This document shows, piece after piece, positions 53,524 to 60,635 of a stretch of 64,000 nt of DNA. The stretch spans positions 4,760,001 through 4,824,000 of the forward strand of contig NC_013739.1 in assembly GCF_000025265.1 (NCBI RefSeq), read 5' to 3'. This DNA is from Conexibacter woesei DSM 14684 (GTDB taxonomy: Bacteria; Actinomycetota; Thermoleophilia; Solirubrobacterales; Solirubrobacteraceae). The translations under genes and the position numbers were made by a program. The notes beneath the pieces were generated by a model. That model worked only from the letters and a program-made list of their open reading frames with translations, had not been told where the DNA came from and did no database searches. Numbering within the stretch: position 1 is the stretch's first letter; each line of letters opens with the position of its first letter.

Positions 53524-53534
53524 CGTAGGGCGCC

Positions 53535-53873
53535 ATGGCGAAGCGACGCGAATCGAACCTCGTCTATTCCAGCGACGGCGGCGACCTGCGCAAGGCCCGC
53601 GACGGCGGCCAGGCCTCGCGCCCGGCTGCCACCGGCGGGCGCGTGAAGGTGCGCCGCGAGACCTCCGGCCGCCGCGGCAAGACGGTCACGACGGTGACGA
53701 ACGTCCCGCTCGGCGACGACGGCCTGCGCGAGCTGGCCGGGCGCCTGAAGAAGCGCTGCGGCGTCGGCGGCTCGGCGAAGGACGGCGTGATCGAGCTGCA
53801 GGGCGACCACCGCGAGACGGTGCTCGACGTCCTGCGCGCGGACGGCTACGACGCCGTCCTCGCCGGCGGCTGA
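53535..53873 (+). CDS. SUI1/eIF1-like translation factor (YciH family)
   Basis: 112 residues. The first 40 are charged and flexible; the rest is a SUI1 fold: VKVRRETSGRRGKTVTTVTNVPLGDDGLRELAGRLKKRCGVGGSAKDGVIELQGDHRETVLDVLRADGYDAVLAGG. The KxVTTVxNVP and CGVGGSxKDGxIELQGDH motifs are diagnostic. The bacterial family (YciH) may influence start-codon fidelity at the ribosome, but its role is not essential where tested. It overlaps the convergent gene at 53846 by 28 bp. Confidence 0.92.
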   Translation: MAKRRESNLVYSSDGGDLRKARDGGQASRPAATGGRVKVRRETSGRRGKTVTTVTNVPLGDDGLRELAGRLKKRCGVGGSAKDGVIELQGDHRETVLDVLRADGYDAVLAGG

Positions 53874-54184
53874 CCCGCCTCCTCGACCGCCAGCTCGACG
53901 ACGTCGAGGCACGTCTGCCGCTGGGCGGCGCCCGGGCCGGTGTGCCAGTCGCCGTCGCGCGGCGCGACCCCGCTCAGCCCTGAGAGCGGCAGGCAGCGCC
54001 AGTCGCCGCCCGGCGCCAGCCCTCTCCCGCTCGACCCGCCGAACTGGAAGAACAGCGCCTGCGCCCGCCCCCGCTTCGTCCCGATCGCGTGCGGGCACAG
54101 CTCGCGCACATGCCCGCCATAGGTCGCGACGAGCTGCTGTCTGTTGACGATCGCCGCGCGGACGATCTCACCGACCTCGGTCAC
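53846..54184 (-). CDS. Hypothetical protein of a small conserved-looking family
   Basis: 112 residues from GTG 54184 (AGGGGG four bases upstream). Sequence: VGEIVRAAIVNRQQLVATYGGHVRELCPHAIGTKRGRAQALFFQFGGSSGRGLAPGGDWRCLPLSGLSGV...RQTCLDVVELAV. The 'Y.G..RELCPHA.G...GR..ALFFQFGG' and 'WRCLPL.GLS' pattern recalls small proteins with a WYL-like beta-barrel, possibly nucleotide- or DNA-ligand sensing. I would not name a function. It is convergent with SUI1 and lies just downstream of tRNA-Gly on the same strand. Confidence 0.65.
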   Translation of the reverse strand: MTEVGEIVRAAIVNRQQLVATYGGHVRELCPHAIGTKRGRAQALFFQFGGSSGRGLAPGGDWRCLPLSGLSGVAPRDGDWHTGPGAAQRQTCLDVVELAVEEAGQPPARTAS

Positions 54185-54204
54185 CGAGCCCCCTGCGTTC
54201 AGAG

Positions 54205-54277
54205 AGCGGACGACGGGCCTCGAACCCGCGACCTCAAGCTTGGGAAGCTTGCGCTCTACCAACTGAGCTACGTCCGC
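54205..54277 (-). tRNA. tRNA-Gly (anticodon CCC)
   Basis: Read on the minus strand: acceptor GCGGACG pairs with CGTCCGC, D-arm TAGCTCAGTTGGTAGAGC, anticodon stem CAAGC/GCTTG around loop TTCCCAA, giving anticodon CCC. The T-arm is GCGGGTTCGAGGCCCGT. 73 nt, no encoded CCA. It reads GGG codons, common in this GC-rich genome. Confidence 0.95.
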
Positions 54278-54337
54278 GTGCGCCCGAGTGTACCGAGGAG
54301 CGTGCCGGTGCGCTGGCGTGGGCCGTAGGCTTGCGGG

Positions 54338-54970
54338 ATGCGCCGCCCCGCCGTCCCGATCCTGATCGCGCTCGTCGCCGCGGCGCTCGCCGCGTGGCAG
54401 CGCTCGCGACGGCGCGCGGCCGCGCTGCCGGCGGTCGCTGAGGTGCCCGCGGCGCCGCCCGGCGCCGCTCCGGCTGCTCTGCCGGCCGCTCCGCGCGCAC
54501 TGCAGCCCGCTCCGCGGCTGCTCGAGGCCGGTTCGCCGACACCTGCCGCCGATTCGCCGGCCGTTGCCGGCGATATGGAGACCTCGCGCGCAAGAATGCC
54601 CGTCGCAGCGGCAGATCGCACGCCCAAAACTCACCCTCAAGTTGAGGGTGAGAGAAGACACAGATTCGCCCGCTCGGGGCCGCGGTTCGTCTCGATCGCG
54701 TGGTGGGCGGTCGACGATCCGCCGCCGGCGGACGCGACCGAGTTGCGGATCCGCTTCGCGCTCGCGCGCGGCGACGCGATGCGGCTCGACCGCATAGACG
54801 TGCGCGAGACCGGGTCCCAGGTCTTCGTCACCGTGCTCGCGTGGTGGGAGCCCTCGCCCGGCGATCCGCGCGGCGGCACGACCGACGACCACGACGCGAC
54901 GGTCACGCTCGAGCGGCCGCTCGGCGACCGCGCGCTGGTGCACGCCCCGCACGACCACCCGTCCGCCTGA
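54338..54970 (+). CDS. Hypothetical membrane-anchored protein
   Basis: 210 residues. An N-terminal hydrophobic segment (VPILIALVAAALAAW) is followed by an Ala/Pro-rich linker (about 25-80) and a C-terminal domain (FVSIAWWAVDDPPPADATELRIRFALARGDAMRLDRIDVRETGSQVFVTVLAWWEP). The C-terminal domain looks genuine; the linker is compositionally biased and the true start may lie further in. A perfect 11-bp inverted repeat (54630-54652) falls between them. Function unknown. The thioredoxin gene follows after 42 bp. Confidence 0.55.
   Translation: MRRPAVPILIALVAAALAAWQRSRRRAAALPAVAEVPAAPPGAAPAALPAAPRALQPAPRLLEAGSPTPAADSPAVAGDMETSRARMPVAAADRTPKTHPQVEGERRHRFARSGPRFVSIAWWAVDDPPPADATELRIRFALARGDAMRLDRIDVRETGSQVFVTVLAWWEPSPGDPRGGTTDDHDATVTLERPLGDRALVHAPHDHPSA
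54630..54652. repeat. Perfect 11-bp inverted repeat with 1-base centre
   Basis: Arms CTCACCCTCAA and TTGAGGGTGAG separated by a single G. The CCTCAAG-type core resembles MerR/SoxR-family operators. It lies within the 54338 frame, upstream of its globular domain, in a locally A-rich patch. Confidence 0.7.
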
Positions 54971-55012
54971 GCGGCCGGCCGAGCGGCCCCGACCTCTACC
55001 CTTCAGCCAAGC

Positions 55013-55561
55013 ATGCGCCGCCTCGCCGTCCCCGGACTCGTCGCCGTCCTCGCCGTCGCGCTCGTCGGCCTGCTCATCTTCGGCGTCCTGCAGACGACCG
55101 ACGAGTCGTCGATCGACCAGGCCGTCGCCGACGGCAAGCGCCCGCAGGCGCACGACGTCAGACTCACGCGACTCGACGGCAGCGGCACCGGCTCGCTCGC
55201 CGACTACAGAGGCAAGGTCGTCGTCGTCAACTTCTTCGCGTCGTGGTGCCCGCCGTGCGTCGAGGAGGCGCCGGTGCTGGAGAGAGCGCAGAGAATGCTC
55301 GCGGCCACGGGCGGCACGGTCCTCGGCGTCGCCGTCGACGACGCCAGAGGCGACACGCAGAAGTTCGTCGACGACAACGGCCTCAGCTTCCCAGTCCTGC
55401 GTGACGTCGAGAGAGCGTTCTCCAACGGCTACGGCGTCAAGGGGCTGCCCGAGACCTTCGTGATCGACCAGGACGGTCGCATCACCGCGCTCCAGCGCAA
55501 CCAGATCACACACAGATGGGTCGAGCAGAACCTCGCCCCGCTGCTCGCCAGAGCGCAATGA
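55013..55561 (+). CDS. Membrane-anchored thiol-disulfide oxidoreductase (ResA/CcmG type)
   Basis: 182 residues. An N-terminal anchor (VPGLVAVLAVALVGLLIFGVL) and an external thioredoxin fold with active site FFASWCPPCVEEAPVLE, cis-Pro region VKGLPETFVID and the ResA/CcmG insert GVAVDDARGDTQKFVDDNGLSFPVLRD. It keeps apocytochrome c cysteines reduced for heme attachment. Its stop overlaps the ccmH ATG, which fixes its pathway; the rest of the ccm genes are at 13.8-16.8 kb. In the external part 8 of 13 arginines are AGA, while both in the cytoplasmic N-terminus are CGC. Confidence 0.92.
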   Translation: MRRLAVPGLVAVLAVALVGLLIFGVLQTTDESSIDQAVADGKRPQAHDVRLTRLDGSGTGSLADYRGKVVVVNFFASWCPPCVEEAPVLERAQRMLAATGGTVLGVAVDDARGDTQKFVDDNGLSFPVLRDVERAFSNGYGVKGLPETFVIDQDGRITALQRNQITHRWVEQNLAPLLARAQ

Positions 55562-56040
55562 GCCGCCTCGCCGCGATCACCGTCGCGCTGCTCGCCGTCC
55601 TCGCCGTCGCGACCGCGACCGCCGGCGCGCAGACACCCGAGCCGAAGACCTCGCTCCACGACGTCGAGCAGCAGGTCATGTGCGTCGTCTGCAGAACGCC
55701 GCTGTCGGTCGCCGGCGGCCCGCAGGCGGAGGCGCAGCGCGCGCTGATCCGCGGGCTGATCGCGGACGGCAAGACGAGCGACCAGATCAAGACCGCGCTC
55801 GTCGCCGAGTACGGCGAGCGAGTGCTCGCGCTGCCGGAGGAGAAGGGCTTCAACCTCGCCGTCTACCTCGTCCCGATCGCCGTCGTCGTCGCGGCGCTCG
55901 CGCTCGCCGCGATCTTCCTGCCGCGCTGGCGCCGCCGCGCGACCGCGTTCGCCGGCGCGCAGCCGACCGCGCTCGGACCCGAGCTGAGCGCCGAGGACGC
56001 CAAGCGGCTCAACGACGACCTCAAGCGCTACGACGACTAG
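55558..56040 (+). CDS. ccmH: Cytochrome c maturation protein CcmH
   Basis: 160 residues. Signal/anchor (LAAITVALLAVLAVATATAGAQ), then the CcmH domain with the redox motif QVMCVVCRTPLSVAGGPQAEAQRALIRGLIADGKTSDQIKTALVAEYGERVLALP and a second helix (LAVYLVPIAVVVAALALAAIFL). The CxxC cysteines handle apocytochrome thiols together with the upstream thioredoxin. ATGA overlap with that gene. Convergent with argS; tandem hairpins lie between. The Arg of the CVVCR motif is AGA. Confidence 0.93.
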   Translation: MSRLAAITVALLAVLAVATATAGAQTPEPKTSLHDVEQQVMCVVCRTPLSVAGGPQAEAQRALIRGLIADGKTSDQIKTALVAEYGERVLALPEEKGFNLAVYLVPIAVVVAALALAAIFLPRWRRRATAFAGAQPTALGPELSAEDAKRLNDDLKRYDD

Positions 56041-56046
56041 GGCCCG

Positions 56047-56096
56047 CGGAATCGGCGCCAGCCGATTCCGCAATCCGATCGGCGCCAGCCGATCGG
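56047..56096. terminator. Two tandem hairpins between ccmH and argS
   Basis: CGGAATCGGC-GCCA-GCCGATTCCG (56047-56070) and CCGATCGGC-GCCA-GCCGATCGG (56075-56096). Both have the same core ATCGGCGCCAGCCGAT and loop. Without T-runs, they probably serve as a bidirectional transcription end for the convergent genes. Confidence 0.7.
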
Positions 56097-56097
56097 A

Positions 56098-57744
56098 CTA
56101 CATCGAGTCGGGCGCGCTCACGCCGAGCAGCCCGAGCGCCTGCGCGATCGTCCGCTGGGCGGTCACCGACAACGCGATCCGGTACGCCTCGACGCCCTCG
56201 CCCTCCGCGCCCAGCACGCGGCAGTCGCGGTAGAACGCGGTGAAGTCCTGCGCCAGCTCCAGCGCGTACGCGGTCAGCCGGTGCGGCGCGCGCTTCTCGG
56301 CCGCCTCGGCGACCTCGTCCGGGAACGCCAGCAGCTTCTTCAGCAGCACCCGCTCGGCCGGGTCCAGCGCCTGCGAGCGCGCGCCGGCGCCGCCCGCGAC
56401 CGACGCGAGCGCGCCACCGACGACGTCCGCGCCGGCTCTCGCCAGCATCGAGGCGATCCGCGCATGCGCGTACTGGACGTAGTAGACGGGGTTCTCGTTC
56501 GACTGCTTGCGCGCGAGGTCGAGGTCGAGGTCGAGCGCCGTGTCGTGCGAGCGCTGGAGCATGAAGTAGCGCGTCGCGTCGACGCCGAGCTCGTCCAACA
56601 GCTCGTCAAGCGTCGTGAAGACCCCGCGGCGCTTGGACATCTTCTCGCGCTCGCCGCCCTCGACGAAGTGCACGAGCCGCATGATCAGGATCTCGAGCTT
56701 CTCGGGATCGCCGCCGAGCGCCTCGAACGCCGCCTTCAGCCGGCCGACATAGCCGTGGTGGTCGGCGCCGAACACGTTCAGCTGGCGGTCGAAGCCACGC
56801 TCGCGCTTGCTCTCCAGGTACGCGACGTCGGAGGCGAAGTAGGTCGGCTCGCCGTTGGAGCGCTCCAGCACGCGGTCCTTGTCGTCGCCGAAGGTCGTCG
56901 TCCGCAGCCACAGCGCGTCGTCGTGACGGTAGGTGTGGCCGAGCTTCTCCAGCTCCGCCTCGGCCTGCTTGACCGGGCTCGGATCGCCCTCATACAGCGA
57001 CGACTCGTTGAAGAAGCGGTCGTACGTGACGCCGTAGCGCTCCAGCGTCGCCTTGATCCGCCCGTACATCAGCCCGACGGCGACTCTGGCCAGCTCGGCG
57101 GGGTCGCCGTCGGCCGCGCCGGGGATCTCGCGCGCCAGCTCGACCACGTAGTCGCCCTCGTAGCCGCCCTCCGGCACGTCCTCGCCGCGCGCACGCGCCT
57201 TGACCGACTCGCCGAGCTTGCGGATCTGCGAGCCGGCGTCGTTGAGGTAGTACTCGCGCGCCACCTCGTGGCCGTGGAACTCGAGGATCCGCGCGAGCGC
57301 GTCGCCGTAGGCGGCATGACGGCCGCTCGCCGCGACGACCGGGCCGGTCGGGTTGGCGCTGACGAACTCGACCAGCACGCGCTCGGGCGCAGTCGCGCCA
57401 CCGGCGCCGAAGCGCGTACCGGCGCCCAGCACGTGCTGGAGCGCGCCGGCGTACCAGTCGTCGGCGAGGAACAGGTTGAGGAACCCCGGGCCGGCGACCT
57501 CGTAGCGCTCGAGCGCTCCGCCGAGCCGCTCCTGCAGCGCGGCGCCGAGCTGCTCGGCGATCTCGCGCGGCGGCTTGCCGACGCGCGGGGCCAGCAGCAT
57601 CGCGGCGTTCGTCGAGTAGTCGCCGAAGCCCTCGCGTCTGGGCCGTTCGACGGTCGGTGCGGTGCCGCCCGCGGCGGCGCCGTCGCCGCGCAGTGCGGCG
57701 GAGGCGTCCTCGACGGCGGCTCTGAGCTGCTGGAGCGGGGTCAC
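56098..57744 (-). CDS. argS: Arginyl-tRNA synthetase, HIGH signature altered
   Basis: A 548-residue class I synthetase charging tRNA-Arg. The N-terminal additional domain (about 1-100) is followed by the catalytic core: FVSANPTGP at about 127-135, YYLNDAGSQIRKLG and FGADHHGYVGRLKAAF. The C-terminal helical anticodon-binding domain has NENPVYYVQYAHARI and HRLTAYALELAQDFTAFYRDCRV. The HIGH signature (LHVGHGR in most ArgRS) reads VVAASGR at 136-142, losing both histidines. The second signature EKMSKRRG (about 367-374) is intact. GTG 57744 gives the expected MTPLQQLR start. It is the only copy in this window. Confidence 0.95.
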   Translation of the reverse strand: MTPLQQLRAAVEDASAALRGDGAAAGGTAPTVERPRREGFGDYSTNAAMLLAPRVGKPPREIAEQLGAALQERLGGALERYEVAGPGFLNLFLADDWYAGALQHVLGAGTRFGAGGATAPERVLVEFVSANPTGPVVAASGRHAAYGDALARILEFHGHEVAREYYLNDAGSQIRKLGESVKARARGEDVPEGGYEGDYVVELAREIPGAADGDPAELARVAVGLMYGRIKATLERYGVTYDRFFNESSLYEGDPSPVKQAEAELEKLGHTYRHDDALWLRTTTFGDDKDRVLERSNGEPTYFASDVAYLESKRERGFDRQLNVFGADHHGYVGRLKAAFEALGGDPEKLEILIMRLVHFVEGGEREKMSKRRGVFTTLDELLDELGVDATRYFMLQRSHDTALDLDLDLARKQSNENPVYYVQYAHARIASMLARAGADVVGGALASVAGGAGARSQALDPAERVLLKKLLAFPDEVAEAAEKRAPHRLTAYALELAQDFTAFYRDCRVLGAEGEGVEAYRIALSVTAQRTIAQALGLLGVSAPDSM

Positions 57745-57794
57745 GGCACCGGAGGGTACCGGCGCAGAGCGCGATCGGGCGCCCCGCACCCGGC

Positions 57795-58199
57795 TCAGTA
57801 GTGGTACGGCTCGTTGGAGAGGATCTTGTGGCCGCGGTAGATCTGCTCCAGCAGGACGACGCGCGCGAGCTGGTGCGGCAGCGTCAGCGCGCCGAGCGAC
57901 AGTCTGTGGTCGGCCTCGATCTGGAGGCCGTACGGACCGCCGACGACGAAGCAGAGGTCGCGCCCGCTCTGGCGGCGATCCTCCAGGAAGCGGCTGAACG
58001 CGACGGAGTCGTACGCCCTGCCGCCGATGTCGAGCAGCGAGACGTAGCAGCGGTCGGGAATCCGTCTTGCGACCTGCTCGTCCTCGCGCACCTCGACGAG
58101 CTCCACGCGGGCATGCCGCGCGAGCAGCTTCTGGTAGTGCTGGACGTCGTCTGCGAAGGGGGGCCGCAGCTTGCCGACGGCCAGGACGATGATCCTCAC
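57795..58199 (-). CDS. rlmH: 23S rRNA pseudouridine-1915 N3-methyltransferase RlmH
   Basis: 134 residues, SPOUT fold. The N-terminus is IIVLAVGKLRPPFADDVQHYQKLL; the SAM-binding knot region is DLCFVVGGPYGLQIEADHRLSLGALTLPHQLARVVLLEQIYRGHKILSNEPYHY, with the invariant C-terminal PYHY. It methylates the m3Psi in helix 69 of 23S rRNA. The GTG at 58199 was chosen; longer frames add non-homologous residues. It is slightly shorter than the usual 155 residues, mainly in the middle. Upstream of argS by 50 bp and divergent from the DUF3467 gene (19 bp between starts). Confidence 0.92.
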   Translation of the reverse strand: MRIIVLAVGKLRPPFADDVQHYQKLLARHARVELVEVREDEQVARRIPDRCYVSLLDIGGRAYDSVAFSRFLEDRRQSGRDLCFVVGGPYGLQIEADHRLSLGALTLPHQLARVVLLEQIYRGHKILSNEPYHY

Positions 58200-58218
58200 G
58201 ACTGCGATACTAGGCCCC

Positions 58219-58533
58219 ATGGACGACGACCGAGAGCGCCACATCAACATCCACTTCTCGCCGGACATCATGGCGGGGGTGTATTCCAACTTCGCGAACG
58301 TGAGCCACTCGGAGTACGAGTTCACCATCACCTTCGCGCGCGTCGACCATGAAGTCGACGACGACGAGATCCCCGGGGTCGTCGTCTCTCGCGTCAACCT
58401 CTCCCCGCGCTTCATGCGCGAGCTGATCGACGCGATGGAGGACAACTACTCGAAGTACCAGACGAGCGAGGGCATCAAGAACCTGCCCGAGTTCGGCGGC
58501 CCCGAGGACCCGCGCGGCGACGACCAGCAGTAG
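58219..58533 (+). CDS. DUF3467 family protein
   Basis: 104 residues: INIHFSPDIMAGVYSNFANVSHSEYEFTITFARVDHE...GVVVSRVNLSPRFMRELIDAMEDNYSKYQTSEGIKNLPEF. This is the DUF3467 pattern (Y.N...V..S..EF.LDF......VVSR...SP..A..L...L..N...Y). Small, acidic and cytoplasmic; function is unknown in the family. The start is 19 bp from the divergent rlmH start, so the promoters overlap. The PP-loop ATPase gene follows after 13 bp. Confidence 0.85.
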   Translation: MDDDRERHINIHFSPDIMAGVYSNFANVSHSEYEFTITFARVDHEVDDDEIPGVVVSRVNLSPRFMRELIDAMEDNYSKYQTSEGIKNLPEFGGPEDPRGDDQQ

Positions 58534-58546
58534 CGCCGCGCTCGGC

Positions 58547-59221
58547 ATGCGTCTCGCGCTCGCCTGGAGCGGCGGGAAGGACTCGGCGCTCGCGCTCTGG
58601 ACCCTGCGCCAGCAGGGCATCGAGCCGGATGCGCTGCTGACGACCGTCACCGAGGGCGTCGAGCGGATCTCGATCCACGGAGTCCGGCGCGAGCTGCTGC
58701 TGCGCCAAGCCGCGGCGACCGGCCTGCCGCTCGTCGAGGTGCGGCTCCCGCTCCCCTGTCCCAACGACGTCTACGAGCAGCGGATGACGGACGCGCTCGG
58801 CGCGCCGCCGCTCGACGCCGTCGATTCCGTCGCGTTCGGCGACCTCTTCCTCGCCGACGTGCGCGAGTACCGCGAGCAGCGGCTCGCGGCCGCGACGCCG
58901 CCGCGCCAGGCTGTCTTCCCGTTGTGGGGCCGCGACACCGCCGCGCTGGCGCGGGAGTTCGTCGCCGCGGGCTTCGCCGCGACGATCGCGACGGTCGACC
59001 CGCGCGTGCTCGACCGCTCCTTCGCCGGGCGCGCGTACGACGCGGCGCTGCTCGCCGACCTGCCGGCGGCGGTCGATCCCTGCGGCGAGCGCGGCGAGTT
59101 CCACACGTTCGTCCACGCCGGACCGGTCTTCGACGCGCCGATCCCCGTCACGACGGGGATCACGGTCGAGCGCGACGGCTTCGTCTACGCCGACCTGCTG
59201 CCCGCCGTCACCGTGCGCTGA
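58547..59221 (+). CDS. PP-loop ATPase of the diphthine-ammonia ligase-like (DUF71) family
   Basis: 224 residues. The PP-loop LAWSGGKDSALALW at the N-terminus binds ATP; GVERISIHGVRRELLLRQAAATGLPLVEV and VAFGDLFLADVREYREQRL are typical of the DUF71/MJ0570 group. The signature VDPCGERGEFHTFVHAGPVFDAPI is the family hallmark. In eukaryotes and archaea the relative (Dph6) amidates diphthine, but bacteria lack diphthamide, so here it probably amidates another acid. It lies 13 bp after DUF3467 and 49 bp before the phosphoesterase, all on the same strand. Confidence 0.85.
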   Translation: MRLALAWSGGKDSALALWTLRQQGIEPDALLTTVTEGVERISIHGVRRELLLRQAAATGLPLVEVRLPLPCPNDVYEQRMTDALGAPPLDAVDSVAFGDLFLADVREYREQRLAAATPPRQAVFPLWGRDTAALAREFVAAGFAATIATVDPRVLDRSFAGRAYDAALLADLPAAVDPCGERGEFHTFVHAGPVFDAPIPVTTGITVERDGFVYADLLPAVTVR

Positions 59222-59270
59222 GGCGGTCGACCGCGCCGGACGCGGCGCGACTCAGGAAGACTGTCGTGTG

Positions 59271-60002
59271 ATGCGCGTCGCCGTCGTCTCCGACATCCAC
59301 GGCAACCGGCACGCCCTCGAAGCGGTGCTCGACGCCGTCGAGGCCGTGACCGCCGACGAGCTCTGGTGCCTCGGCGACATCGTCGGCTACGGCGCCGACC
59401 CGGACGCCTGCGTCGCGCTGATCCGCCGCTACGCGACCGTCTCGCTGGTCGGCAACCACGACCTCGCGGTCCGCGGCGACCTGCCGCTCGACGAGTTCTC
59501 GCGCGGGGCTGAGCTGGCGGCGCGCTGGACGCGCGAGCAGATCTCGCAGGAGAGCCTCGACTACCTCGCCCAGCTGGAGCCGCAGAAGCTCGACGAGGCG
59601 GTCGGCCTGTACCACGCCAGCCCCCGCGATCCCGTCTGGGAGTACGTCCTCTCGCCGCTCCAGGCGGAGCTGTGCATCGACGTGCTGCGCCATCGTGTCG
59701 CGTGCGTCGGCCACTCGCACATCGCGCTCTCGTTCACCCGCGGCGCCGGGGCGCCGGCGACCGGCGAGACGCGCGCCGCGGACACGTTCCTCGACCTCTC
59801 CACGGGCGAGTGGCTGCTGAACCCGGGCAGCGTCGGCCAGCCGCGCGACGGCGATCCGCGCGCCGCCTGGCTGCTGCTCGACACCGACTGCTGGACGGCC
59901 GCGTACCACCGCACCGACTACGACGTCGCGGGAGCGGCCGCGGCGATCCGCCAAGCCCGCCTGCCGGACTCCCTCGCGGAGCGTCTGCCGCACGGCCAGT
60001 AG
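59271..60002 (+). CDS. Calcineurin-like metallophosphoesterase (YfcE-like)
   Basis: 243 residues. Metal-ligand motifs in order: VAVVSDIHGNRHAL (D-x-H), WCLGDIVGYGADP (GD), SLVGNHDLAV (GNHD), then VGHSHIALS (GHxH) and NPGSVGQPRDGDPRAAWLLLD. This matches the MJ0936/YfcE-type dimetal phosphodiesterases. The natural substrate is unknown. ATG 59271 is preceded by an in-frame GTG (59268). It forms a likely run with the lipoprotein and kinase genes downstream (12 bp gap). Confidence 0.88.
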   Translation: MRVAVVSDIHGNRHALEAVLDAVEAVTADELWCLGDIVGYGADPDACVALIRRYATVSLVGNHDLAVRGDLPLDEFSRGAELAARWTREQISQESLDYLAQLEPQKLDEAVGLYHASPRDPVWEYVLSPLQAELCIDVLRHRVACVGHSHIALSFTRGAGAPATGETRAADTFLDLSTGEWLLNPGSVGQPRDGDPRAAWLLLDTDCWTAAYHRTDYDVAGAAAAIRQARLPDSLAERLPHGQ

Positions 60003-60014
60003 GATGGTGGGTCG

Positions 60015-60635
60015 ATGCGCTTTGCCGTCAGCAGGTTCTCCAAGGCCATCGTGATCGGCGTGCTGGGCTGCGCCGCCGCCGTGCTCGTCGCCTGCGGAGA
60101 CCGCAACGGACTCCTTCCGGGCGACCAGGCGAGCAGCCTCAGCAGCGCCCTCGATGGCGTCGCAGCCGCGTGTTCGCGCGGTCAGGTCGACGCTGCCCTG
60201 GACGCGGCAGGCCAGTTCCAGCAGCGGGTCGACGGACTGTCGGCGAGAACGGTCGACAGACAGCTGATCAGAAACCTCAGACAGGGCGCGAGCACGCTCG
60301 AACAGCTCGTCTCCGACACGTGCACGGAGGTGCAGGAGACCATCCCGACCGAGACGATCCCCAAGCCGTCCCCGGAGACGACGCCGACGCCGTCGACCAC
60401 CCCGACGACGCCGACGACGCCCCAGACGACGCCGCCCGACACCGGCGGCGGCACGACCACCCCGCCCGACACGACCGGTGGCGGCACGACGACCCCGCCC
60501 GACACCGGCGGCGACGGCGGGACCACGCCGGACACCGGCGGCGGCGCCACCGACGACCAACAGGTGCAGCCGGACGTCAACGAGGGCAACCCCGGCGGCG
60601 CGCTCGCGCCCGGACAGGGAGGCAGCACGCCATGA
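60015..60635 (+). CDS. Lipoprotein with Thr/Pro-rich tail
   Basis: 206 residues. The signal peptide ends in lipobox VLVAC at about 23-27. The next 85 residues look helical (LSSALDGVAAACSRGQVDAALDAAGQFQQRVDGL...LRQGASTLEQLVSDTC) with cysteines that could pair. The C-terminal 95 residues are low-complexity (TPTPSTTPTTPTTPQTTPPDTGGGTTTPPDT), suited to crossing the cell wall. Its stop overlaps the kinase ATG (ATGA), so it may be the kinase's sensory partner. In SARTVDRQLIRNLRQG all four arginines are AGA. Confidence 0.75.
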   Translation: MRFAVSRFSKAIVIGVLGCAAAVLVACGDRNGLLPGDQASSLSSALDGVAAACSRGQVDAALDAAGQFQQRVDGLSARTVDRQLIRNLRQGASTLEQLVSDTCTEVQETIPTETIPKPSPETTPTPSTTPTTPTTPQTTPPDTGGGTTTPPDTTGGGTTTPPDTGGDGGTTPDTGGGATDDQQVQPDVNEGNPGGALAPGQGGSTP

